Shown piece by piece: positions 42,140-64,000 of a stretch of 64,000 nt of DNA; position 1 is the first letter of the stretch, and each line of letters starts with the position of its first letter. Source of the stretch: Lycocorax pyrrhopterus obiensis (lineage: Eukaryota > Chordata > Aves > Passeriformes > Paradisaeidae); the NCBI GenBank assembly GCA_014706295.1, contig JACSVZ010000039.1:2108001-2172000 (forward strand), given 5' to 3'. A model generated the notes under the pieces. It saw only the letters and a list, made by a program, of their open reading frames with translations. It was not told the DNA's origin and did not search any database. The position numbers were made by a program, and so were the translations under genes.

Positions 42140-43250
42140 GGCGGCAGGGCCGGCCCTCCCGGCAGCGGGAGCAGGGGGCGGGAGCGCCGCCGCGGCTCCT
42201 CCGCCCCGGGGCGACAGGCGGGGCCGGGCAGCAGCGGAGCAGGAGCGGCGGGGCCGAGCGCCTCCCCGCGGCCGCGCGTCCTCTCGCCCCGTGCGGCGGG
42301 AGAAGCCGGGCGGTGCCGGTGCTCACGTGCCCTCGCTCCTCGGGAGGGAGGAGCCGCCCGGGAGCGGGAAAACGCTCCACGCGGATTGGAGGGAGGCTGC
42401 AGCCTGGCTGTTGCTGCCGGAGCTTTCCTGTGGCCGGCTGAACCCGGCAGCGCCGGGCAGTGCCTCGCCTCCACCGCGCTCGCCGGGTTTCGTTTCCTAG
42501 CGGAGGCGCGTTGCCTGGAAGAGGAACTCGGCTGAAGCCAGAGGCGGGAACCCCGTTGCTCGCGGGGGCGCGCTCGCCGTGTTGCGGGTGCGGAGAGGGA
42601 ACGGCGGCCATGGACGGCGCGGGCGGCAGAGGGGCGCGGGCCAGGCGGGGGACGCGTCCCGCAGCTCCGCGGGGCCGGGGCGCGGGGAAGGGCGCAGCCC
42701 GCAGCCCCTCGCGGGGCCGCGTCGCGGGTGAAAGCTCGAATGGCACCGCGACCCTCCGGGCCCCGCGGACGGACGGACCCCCCGCCCGTGGCGGCCGCCC
42801 TGCACGGCGAGCCCCCGCTGCCCGGGAGCTGCCCGCGGGCGCGGCGGCGGGCGGCGCAGAGGCGCTCCCCGCGCCGCGGAGCAGAGCGCCGGCCGCCAGA
42901 GCCCCCGCGGCCCCGCGGAGCGTCCCGGCGGTGCCCGACGGGGCGCTCGCTGTCCCAACCCGCCGCCCTCCGCCGGCTGCGGACGCCCTGCGGCTCCGAG
43001 AGGTGCTGTCGCGGCTCAGCCTAGCCCGGGAAGACGTGTCCGAGGCGGCGACGCTGGTGAACGGGGTGATCTCGCACCTGGTTCAGGCCATCCGCGTTAA
43101 GGACGTCTGCTTCAGCTCCATCGAGCGGCAGAGCGCCGGCAGCTACTACGAGCGCGTCAAGGTGGGTGCGGGGGCTGCGGCGGCAGCGGGCGGGCGGCTC
43201 GCACGGGCCGGCCCTGAGCTGCTTCTGCCGCGCGAGAACAGCTCTTAGCT
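41530..43250. promoter_or_regulatory. CpG island spanning the MTO1 and CGAS 5' ends
   Basis: Dense CpG and high GC run from MTO1 exon 2 through the shared promoter and CGAS exon 1, then fall abruptly after about 43230. The island covers first exons on both strands, which is typical of a bidirectional CpG-island promoter. Long frames on either strand in this span (for example the minus frame at 41655-42746) are by-products of the base composition. Confidence 0.85.
42140..42609. promoter_or_regulatory. Bidirectional MTO1/CGAS promoter
   Basis: Only 470 bp separate the MTO1 start codon (minus strand) from the CGAS start codon (plus strand), so both 5' UTRs and both core promoters must fit here unless an upstream non-coding exon exists. 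There is no TATA box near either start; the region is GC-rich, as in dispersed-start CpG promoters. A CACGTG E-box occurs near 42325-42330. A tandem TTTC motif (42488-42496) resembles an IRF-binding element but with one base between the cores. Transcription start sites cannot be set from sequence. Confidence 0.7.
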
Positions 43251-46200
43251 GGCCCTTCCCGACGAGTTAAAATTAAGGATGACTCTGTGAAGTAACCACA
43301 ATGCATTATAAAATGATCAATTACCTGCTGAATGGTGTACGTATGTGCATTCAGTCAGAGACGCTACCTAACGGGACTCGCGTTCAAGCCGCAGAAAGCC
43401 CTGCCCTTGCACAGCACGCAGGTGAGCCCGGTCTAACAACAGGACCAGTCAGGTATAGCACTGCACGAGAGTTCCTGGACCAGGTTTTAGCCCTGGGCCT
43501 AGTTTTTTCAGAAAGCAGGAGTTATGAATACAAACTGAAAGAAGGAAAATTTAGATTAGATACTGGAAATAATTTTTTACTGTGAGGGTGGTGGGACACT
43601 GGTACAGGGTGCCTGGGGAGATTGTGGATGCTCCAAACCTGTCAGTGTTCAAGGCCAGGTTGGATAAGGCCTTGAGCAAGTGGTCTAGTGGAAGGCATCC
43701 CCACCCAGGGCAGGGTGGGTCAGGACTAGCTACATCTCTAAGGTCCATTCCAACCTCTTCACTTTCTATGATTAACCAGTACCTTTTTTCCTGGTATCAG
43801 CAGACAACAGTCAAACATGGGGACACTTTATTTTTTGCCACCTAAAACGAGCTTCAGACCTAGTAATGCATTTTTTTCCTCAGTTGATTCCTGTGTGTAA
43901 AACGATGACTGAATCCAACATTTATGCATTAATTATTTAGAACAGCTCAAGAATCTTAAAACTATCTTAAAAATTAATAAGTTGGAGAGCTGGGAAGTGA
44001 GCTGCAAATTGCTATTTTCCACCCCAATGCACAGTAATCTTGCAATACCACAGAAATAAGCTCATATTTCACATCAGACATGATCAGTACACCAAGGTAG
44101 ATAAAACCACAACTGCTATAAAAATCTCAGGAGAATAAAACCGAAGTTGCACATTGACTGTTGTATTCTCATATTTGCAGATATCTGAACCAAATGAGTT
44201 TGACATCATGCTTGTAATGCCTGTTGCAAGGATTCAGCTGGATGAGTCTGATGATACTGGAGCCTTTTATTATGTATCATTCAAAAGAATTCCAAAAGAA
44301 AAGGGTTTCACGAAGTTTTTAGATGAAGATGGAAAATTATCAGCCTTTAAAATGCTTCATGCACTAAGAGACATTATTAAACAGGAAGTAAAAAACATAA
44401 AAGGTTAGTATTGAGAAAATAAGCTTCACGTAGAAGTGCTGAAAATCCAGTTACATTGTGCATAGGTGTTGCCCTGTTGTTAAGAAAACATATTTTCCTG
44501 CCAGTCCTCTTTCTCTTTGTGCCAATGGTGTTATTAACTCCACTATGCTATTTTCTGTATGAAAATAAGAAAACATTAAGGGTTCTGTTACATGCTTGGT
44601 ATTTCCTACCTGACCTATACATCTTGCATCTATCTGGAGTGCACAAAGAGCCATTTGCTGAACTGTCAGCAAAACAAAGAGCTTTCTTTTATACAGTACC
44701 TAGTATTTTTTATTGACCAGTACAGAAAACATATCCCCGTTTAGGGTTATTTTTCCCCAAAACTTTCAGAAACATTGTGGCCAAATCTCTTCACTGTGTT
44801 TTCAACAGGGAAGCAGTTCATTGAAAAACATTACTGTATTTTTAATTCTTAGACAGTAAATCAAGCAAACACACTAGTGTTCTATTTCAGAGAACTCCTC
44901 AACAGGCCTTCTCAATGTTTTATTTAACATCCATAACCCGTAGGATAAAGAATGAGTGACTGAACCTAGGTATTTCTTTTGATTGCTTATGAGCTCTTTA
45001 ATAAAAAATGTAACATTCTTCAAAAAAAAGAATTCACCTATCTAATTCACCTAATCTACCTTATTTATCTAACATGAAATATCACTTTCTTTGTTACTAG
45101 ATGCGGAAGTCACTGTGGCAAGGAAAAAGGCTGGAAGCCCTGCAATAACTCTTCAGATCAAAAATCCTCCATCAGAAATATCAGTGGACATCATCTTGAC
45201 TTTGGAGGTTCAGCACAGCTGGCCTCTCAGCACACAGGGCGGCCTCAAAATTGAACAGTGGCTGGGAAAAAAAGTCAAGAGAAATATGAGATTTAGATCA
45301 CTTTATTTAGTAGCCAAGCAAAACAAAACAGAAAAAGTTCTAAGAGGTACCTCAAAAATGGACAATAGTAAGTTATGAAGTATCTTCTCTACATCTTGAT
45401 CACTTACAAGTGCTATAGGAAGGGTATCCAGATCATGTTCAGTAGTCTACCTTCAAGATACCTCATCCTGGATAGATGCAGCTCAGACAACTGAAATCCC
45501 TCTTTAAAGCATCAGATTTGTGGTACTGCTTGTCCTGTACTGAAATGTAAATACAAACTTGCCCTGCCAGGCTGTACACTGATCATTAGTAAGAGCATTA
45601 TATTAAATCCACTCCATCCAGACACATGGATATGAGCCTTCCCTTGTGCTAGCACTCTACTTAATAGCAGTATGCACTGTCTTGTAAGGAAATTAGAAGA
45701 AAGTTGCTTAAAATGCAGTGAACACCCCTGTACGTGTGACTGCATCCACAAATCAGATACTTCTGCAGGAAGCAAACTGTTTCCTATCAAGATACATTAT
45801 TTCTCACTGAACTCTGGTGTGGCTACAACATTTTTTCTTCCAGACCACTGTCACAGTGAGCCTACATTAGTTTGCAGAAACATTCTGACGTGTCAGTGCA
45901 TTGTGGTAACTGATGATTTCAGCAAAAAGATTTCAAGCAATCTGGTATTTTTTTAATTAGCATGCCCACGTTATCGAAACCCAGTACAGCAACTACTGAT
46001 TTATTTGGCAGTCTCTTCCTGTGCAAATTAAATGCAAAGAGTAACTGAGCCGAACAGGCAAGGGAAACAGTCTAACTCATGCAAGGAAGACAAAAGTGAT
46101 TGCTGGTGTTAAAAACAGGGCATTGAGCTATGTTAGCAATTATTTTCGGAAGCACGAGCAGAAGAACAAAAAGAAGTGCTTTAGAACAGTCACCTTACCT

Positions 46201-47721
46201 GAGACAAACTCACAAACCTATTACTTGCACAAAGAAAACCCAGAAAACACAGTGAGAGTACAGAAATTCAAAGGTAGTAGATTTCTATGAATAATGCACT
46301 TCCCTAAATCATGTTCAGCAAATCCAGGGAAGTTCAGAATTAAGCTTAAAGTAAATCCAAACATCCTTAGGAATTTGAAGCATCCAAACAATTAACTATG
46401 TCCTATATTAATTACATTCTAATTGTCTTTGTGAAGCAGCTGGGGAGTTCAGGAGGAACTAACTGCATTCACTGAATTATGATTTTTTTTTTTAGTGGGT
46501 GCAAAAAAATTGCTGGTATTTCAGTCAATTACAAAATTGGGGTTTTTCTTCTAGCTGCAAAAGCTGATGCTTAGTGCTGTGTAACCATTTAACAGTCTTG
46601 TGCTTTACTTCAGGAAACACCTGGCGGCTCTCCTTCTCACATATTGAAAAGGACATGATAAACAACCATGGCAACTCAAAGACATGTTGTGAATCCGATG
46701 GACCAAAGTGCTGCAGGTTGGTATTTCACAGGAATATTTTACTTTAAGGCTGTGTGAGCTGGGCTAGCACTGTCTAACACTGTTTCAGTTTAGCATTTAA
46801 GAATTTGATGAAAGGGCAATTACTCATAACAGGAAGCAAGAATAAGTTTTGTAGGCATAATTGTTCTACAGCAACACAACACTGCATGTGCTTGCTGAAT
46901 GTCCGACTTGCATTTACCTAACAAAAGGTGGAAACAAACACACTGTTGGTTTACACTCCAGACTTGCCTTAGAATGCAACAAGATGTGACTTGTTAAATT
47001 ATCTTTCCCAAATTCAGTCCCGTTTAGAAAAAACAGCTTAAAAAAGTGATGACTCCACTTTCTGAGCAAAATTACACTTCATATCAAGGTAATTTCTAAA
47101 ATGATGGTAAGAAAACTGCTGAATGAGATCAAGATGAATAAATAATTTTTCATTTCTGTAAGAACTGTTTTCCACGTTTCTTCAACACAGAAGAACAAAA
47201 CCCACAAGGAACAAAACCTCCTTAACAAGTAAACTAAGAAGTTGGTTTGCCAATTACATCTTGTACTGAATCAAGAAAGTCACCAGAGAATTAATGCATA
47301 ATTGTGTTTAAATATCTGAACTACATATTTAGAACCATGGAGAAGGTACCTAATCTATTCTTTTTTTTTTTTTAACAGGAAAGGTTGTCTTAAGCTGCTG
47401 AAGTATCTTCTAGAGCAACTTAAAATTAAATATCCAAAAGAACTGGAAAAATTCTGTTCATATCACGTCAAAACTGCTTTTCTCCACTCCTGTGTCACGT
47501 GGCCAAATGACTCAGAGTGGCACTTGGGAGACCTGGATCATTGCTTTCAGCAATGTCTGCGATTTTTTGTGGATTGTCTGCAAAAGTCCCAGCTGACTCA
47601 CTTTTTTATTCCCCAATACAACTTGTTCAGCCTAGAAGATAAAGCAAAACATCATTTCCTTTCAAGAAAAATAAGCCATGAATTGAACAATGGATTCCCA
47701 GTATTTCACGAGAATTATTAA
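42610..47721 (+). CDS. CGAS: Cyclic GMP-AMP synthase (cGAS), complete, 5 exons, 488 aa
   Basis: Cytosolic DNA sensor that makes 2'3'-cGAMP from ATP and GTP to activate STING. Exons: 42610-43161, 44181-44403, 45101-45346, 46614-46716 and 47379-47721; phases join to 1467 nt. The ATG is in a perfect context (GCGGCCATGG) and is the first in-frame ATG after the promoter. Residues 1-135 are Arg/Ala/Pro/Gly-rich and probably disordered. The nucleotidyltransferase core has the GS motif (G177, S178) and catalytic E190 and D192 (NEFD) and D288 (ISVD). The zinc-thumb ligands H359, C365, C366 and C373 are all present with the human spacing. The C-terminus PVFHENY parallels the mammalian end. All key residues are intact, so the enzyme should be active. 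Intron 1 carries a CR1 fragment. Confidence 0.97.
43545..43774 (+). mobile_element. CR1 LINE 3' fragment in CGAS intron 1
   Basis: From TTAGATTAGATACTGG through GTGAGGGTGGTGGGACACTGG to TCCAACC and a terminal TTCTATGATT, this follows the 3' part of avian CR1 in the same order (end of ORF2, 3' UTR, short terminal repeat). It lies in sense orientation in the first intron of CGAS, about 385 bp after exon 1. The frames seen here, such as 43582-43845, are remnants and not host genes. Confidence 0.88.
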
Positions 47722-47825
47722 GAACATTGTTAATAATAATATCATGTAGACTTGCATATTTAAAACAAAAAATTCTGCACCATAAACTACTCTTCAGTAG
47801 CGTGGTACTACAAAAACCAAACCAA

Positions 47826-47831
47826 AATAAA
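47826..47831 (+). terminator. CGAS: Candidate CGAS polyadenylation signal (AATAAA)
   Basis: First AATAAA after the CGAS stop codon, about 105 bases downstream. Further AATAAA hexamers occur near 48645, 48863 and 49018, so longer 3' UTRs are possible. Confidence 0.45.
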
Positions 47832-47849
47832 ATCAAGAACACGAAAAAT

Positions 47850-49640
47850 GCATACTTCGGTCACACTGCTTAGCCGTAACTCTTACAAGAAATGTTTTAA
47901 GTAATACTTACTTTGCCTATCCAAATGTAGATGTCACCATCAAAATATCTTCAAGGTATACTAAGAACATATAGAAGAATTTGCAATAGTTAATTTCCCA
48001 CATGTAATTTCTATGTTTCCAAATACAAAGGCATCAATGACTGCATAAAGGAAAAAATGACAATTTTATTTAAAATTAAGGTGCAATACAGAATATCCAA
48101 AATACACTCCTGCTTTCAAAAGGAAAAAAAAAGTCACTGGAGTTACTTTGACATTAACCAGAACAACTCCAGATCACCTGCGTGGATGAAGATCTTTTGC
48201 AGAGGACAATCACAAGCAATAGTCAGCAGAGAGAGAATATTTTATCAGAGTAATATGAAGTTTCTGAAGTAACTTATCCTTTCTGAGTCTTCAGAATTGC
48301 TTTAGAAATCAGTACTTTCACTGGGCTTTGGATGGAAAGCAATCATTACATAATATGCTGCAACAGAGTACATGTTATTGTGCCAATGAGCATTTATTTG
48401 TATGATGAATCGTATAGAAAGAAATGCATCTTTCAACCTACTGTATCAAAGAGGAAGATTCTTGATCTAAAAGGTTATCAAAACCAAAATGCAGCATGAA
48501 TTGGACACTCCTGAAACTGAAATTCATATCCATTTTTCTCATGTTGAAGAAATGTGTGTTAGGAAAAAAAAGTAGTTTTAATATTTCCTATTACCAAAAT
48601 TGTGCAGGTGAGAAGTACACAGCATTTGGGAACTGCTGTGCTGCAAATAAATACATCTTTTGCTTCTACTTATAGAAGCCATGGGAAGTCCATATTTTAG
48701 CCTACTTTTTGAAGGCAAAATAGCCTATTGGCTTGAATAATGTCCAGATTTACTTCAATTACGAGCAAATTAAGAGGGAAGAATATTTAGAGAGTAATTT
48801 TACTAAATTATTCTCATTTTACTGAGTTTTGTTTATTAGTTTTTATTTAATCATATGACACATAAATAAACACAAGTTCAGACCAAGCATTGAATGAAGG
48901 AATAACTCCTTCCCATATAAATTTCAAAGAGTAGAAAACATGCCCCATTATCACTGGGAGTTTGTGTGACAGAACCAGACATCCAAATGTAAAGTGTGAA
49001 TCAACTTTATCTGGAAGAAATAAAAGCTGGCCTTCGAATGTATTCTTTTCTCCATGGCTTTGTTGACATTGCTATAGTAAATTCTGGTTTTATCCCTTAA
49101 GCTAGAATATTACATCCACAAAAACAAGAGTAGAAGCTGGTTTTCTTCCCCAGTTAGCCACAAACATGTACTTCTTGTCATGCTCTCTCCTCCATTAGAA
49201 GAAAATGCAGACCTCTCTCAAAAAATCTTGAGACACAAGTCTTAACAAAAATTACTTCCAATGTTAAGTTTTAAAATAAGAATAAAGAAAACTTGCTTCA
49301 GCAAACATAAGTAACAGCAAACCAAGCAGTTTTTGTTATCCTGAGAAATACTTCTGCATGCCAGTGGCATATCAAGGCAAAGGTACAGTATTTTGAAACG
49401 ACATTGACAAACGTTGCTTACAATGAATAATCCAGTTCTCTGAATATAAAAGGAAAAAATATCTTTTACATTCTTATATATTAATACTGCATTTAACTAA
49501 AAAAACCCAAACCAACCAACAAAGCCACAATATTTGTTTTTAACCAGTAGAAAATGGCTTTAGAAGTTCATACATCACGCAAGGGAAAAAAAAAACAAAC
49601 TAATTTTTATGTGAAAATAGTGTCCCGAGTGCAAAACCAG
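47850..49640. other. Convergent spacer between CGAS and DDX43
   Basis: AT-rich sequence between the two stop codons (47721 and 49812), which face each other. It holds polyA-type hexamers for both strands, including TTTATT at 49642-49647 that could serve DDX43. No open frame of interest or repeat family was recognised. The 3' UTRs of the two genes may come close or overlap here. Confidence 0.5.
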
Positions 49641-49641
49641 A

Positions 49642-49647
49642 TTTATT
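49642..49647 (-). terminator. DDX43: Candidate DDX43 polyadenylation signal
   Basis: TTTATT on the + strand, read as AATAAA on the DDX43 strand, about 165 bases beyond the stop codon. It is the nearest suitable signal, but other candidates lie further downstream. Confidence 0.4.
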
Positions 49648-49811
49648 TCTATATAAAGTTAATCCAGTTTTCTTTTCTAAGACACTTTTTAGAAGTTTGT
49701 TTAAGTAGGACAGGTACAGAAAACAATCAAAACTTAAGACACTCAATCCCATGGATGATAACACTAATTATAATCACATTCTCTTGTTTCAGTAACTTCA
49801 AGGGATTACAC

Positions 49812-62359
<12,548 letters not shown>

Positions 62360-62590
62360 TCTGGATGAAACCAAACTCGGGAAGCAGCTGATACACTAGA
62401 GAATTAGGCTTTTACCAGAAGAACCACAAAAAGGCTAGAGAAATGGGCTGATGAAAATACCATAAAGCTTAACAAAAGCAAAGACAGGGATGGAATTACC
62501 CCATGACTCAGGGCCAACCTTCTAGAAGACGGCCTTGCAGAGAAGACTTTGGTGGGCAAGAACCTGAACATTACTCAGCAGTATAACCTC
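62360..62590 (+). mobile_element. CR1 LINE fragment (late ORF2 segment)
   Basis: The sequence from GATGAAACCAAACTCGGGAAG to CATTACTCAGCAGTATAACC is colinear with 63490-63755 of the neighbouring copy (GATGATACAAAACTGGGAGG ... CATGAGTCAGCAGTGCC), so it represents the same late part of CR1 ORF2. It is more diverged than that copy and has no open frame. It sits directly before an earlier ORF2 segment, which is out of normal CR1 order. Confidence 0.7.
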
Positions 62591-62629
62591 ACAGAAAAGA
62601 AAGCCAGGCGTGTTTTACAGAGAAGGTAT

Positions 62630-64000
62630 CAATAGGCAGCGTAAAAATAACATTGGGTCATTACAGGATGAGGATGGTCACCTCACTAACAGGGACAAAG
62701 ACAAGGCAGAGCTGTTTAACGCATTCTTTGATGCTGTCTTCAATACAGATGATGCACCAAGGGGATTTCAGTGCCCTGAGCTGGAGAACCATGACTGTAA
62801 GAATGATCCAGTCCTAGCTGAGCCACAAATTATGCAGGATCTGCTGCTCCACCTGGATTCCTACAGATCTATGGGGCATGATGGGATTTGTACAAGAATC
62901 CTCAAAGAGTTGGCTGATGCCATCGTGAAGCCTCTCTCAATGATTTTTGACCAGTCTTTGGAATCCAGAAAGGTCTCAGCTGACTGGAAGCTGGTGAATG
63001 TTGTTCTGATTTTCAAGGACCCCAGCCTGTTAGTCTCACTTCAGTGCCTGATAAATTTATGGAAAGGATTATTCTGGGAGGTATTGACAAACACCTGTAA
63101 GACAATGTAGTCAGTGGCCACAGCCAGCACAGCTCCATGAGGGTGAAGCCCTGCTTGTCAAGCCTGACTTCCTTTTATGACAATGTAACCCACCAAGATG
63201 ATCAAGGGAAGCCAGCTGATGCAACCTTTTTGGATTTCAGTAAAGCTTTCAATACTCTCACGGTATCCTTCTGGACAAAATGTCCAGCATTCAGCTGGAT
63301 AAACACATCATGTGATGGGTGGGCAACTGGCTCACAGGTCAGGCACAAAGGGTTAGAGTGAATTGGGTGACATCGGACCGGTGACCTGTCACTAAAAGGG
63401 TCCCACAGGGCTCCATCCTCAGCTGTGTTCTTGAACAACTTCACAAACGACTTGAAGGCAGGACTGGAAGAGATACTAAGCAAGTTCACAGATGATACAA
63501 AACTGGGAGGAGCTGTCGGCTCCCTCAAAGGCAGGGAGGCCCTGCAGAGAGACCTCCACAAATCAGAGGGCTGGGCAATCACCAACCACATGAAGCTCAA
63601 CAAGGGAAAGTGCTGGATTCTGCACCTGGAATGGGACAACTCTGGATGTACAGACAGAGCAGGGAATGAGATGCTGGAAAGCAGTGCCATGGAAAGGGAC
63701 CTGCGGGTCCTGGTCAATGGCAAGTTGAACATGAGTCAGCAGTGCCCTGGCAGCCAGGAGGGCCAACCCTGCCCTGGGGGGCATCAGGCACAGCATCGCC
63801 AGCTGGGCAAGGCAGGGGATTGTCCCGCTCTGCTCTGCACTGGGGCGGCCTCACCTCGAGTGCTGGGGGCAGCTTTGGGTGCCACAATATAAGAAAGACA
63901 TTAAACTGTTAGAGAGTGTCCAAAGGAGGGCAACAAAGATGGTGAAGGGCCTTGAGGGGAAGCCGTGTGAGGAGTGGCTGAGGTCACTTGGTCTGTTCAG
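62630..64000 (+). mobile_element. CR1 LINE with degenerate reverse transcriptase ORF2 (runs off the right edge)
   Basis: Three partial frames (62610-63110, 63137-63361, 63425-63892) together follow a CR1 ORF2 reverse transcriptase. Recognisable parts are the segment with KSMG-like DSYRSMGHDGI and ILKELAD, DFSKAFNTL, and the catalytic-box region KFTDDTKLGG, where the usual ADD reads TDD. A frameshift near 63020 and stops at about 63108 and 63359 break the frame, so the copy is dead. Sequence to 64000 still matches ORF2 (the QRRATK-type segment), so it continues beyond the window. It lies antisense to DDX43, upstream of the first DDX43 exon seen here. Confidence 0.9.

Noticed and set aside
42460..42609. 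In-frame 50-codon extension upstream of the CGAS ATG
   Set aside because: It opens with GTG, not ATG, and exists only because the CpG island lacks stop codons. The ATG at 42610 has a perfect context and is the first in-frame ATG.
41655..42746. 363-codon minus-strand frame and other long frames over the MTO1/CGAS promoter
   Set aside because: Shadow of the CpG island; it crosses the MTO1 intron 1 splice sites and uses a different frame from the real exons.
62610..63110. 166-codon frame as a host gene
   Set aside because: It is the reverse transcriptase of a CR1 LINE with a frameshift and stops, not a domesticated gene as far as can be seen.

Overview
This window looks like nuclear DNA from a bird. 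All four protein-coding genes are vertebrate genes split by GT-AG introns. The interspersed repeats I recognise are CR1 LINE fragments with avian-type 3' ends, introns are short, and CpG islands mark the promoters. I cannot name the species from the sequence alone. The gene order is EEF1A1 (+), MTO1 (-), CGAS (+), DDX43 (-). This is the inverted equivalent of the mammalian block DDX43-CGAS-MTO1-EEF1A1 on human 6q13, as I recall it.

Layout. 1-20 kb is intergenic and AT-rich. Its left edge may hold the 3' end of an upstream + strand gene (SLC17A5 is expected by synteny). A GC-rich, TATA-containing block near 9.65-10.0 kb may be a solo LTR. 20.2-24.7 kb is EEF1A1, complete: CpG-island promoter with TATA box, TOP-type first exon, 7 coding exons and a 462-aa product. 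24.7-33.9 kb is intergenic, with one orphan terminal-exon candidate and a CR1 tail. 34.0-42.14 kb is MTO1 on the minus strand, complete: 12 coding exons and 709 aa. 42.14-42.61 kb is a bidirectional CpG-island promoter. 42.61-47.7 kb is CGAS on the plus strand, complete: 5 coding exons and 488 aa. 49.8-61.9 kb holds the eight 3'-most coding exons of DDX43 on the minus strand; the gene continues beyond the right edge. 62.36-64 kb is a broken, composite CR1 element lying antisense in the DDX43 interval.

How the genes relate. EEF1A1 supplies the elongation factor for cytosolic translation. MTO1 modifies the wobble uridine of mitochondrial tRNAs. CGAS detects cytosolic DNA and makes 2'3'-cGAMP. 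DDX43 is a DEAD-box helicase. They do not form a pathway; what links them is position. MTO1 and CGAS start about 470 bp apart on opposite strands and probably share a promoter. EEF1A1/MTO1 and CGAS/DDX43 are tail-to-tail pairs. I found no clear new biological system. The points most worth a second look are the compact MTO1/CGAS promoter with an IRF-like motif, cGAS residues at DNA-binding positions that differ from the human enzyme, a GC-AG intron in DDX43, the candidate solo LTR, and orphan splice/polyA signals in the intergenic DNA. All exon limits were read by eye from splice consensus and reading phase; every internal exon junction of the four genes keeps frame.
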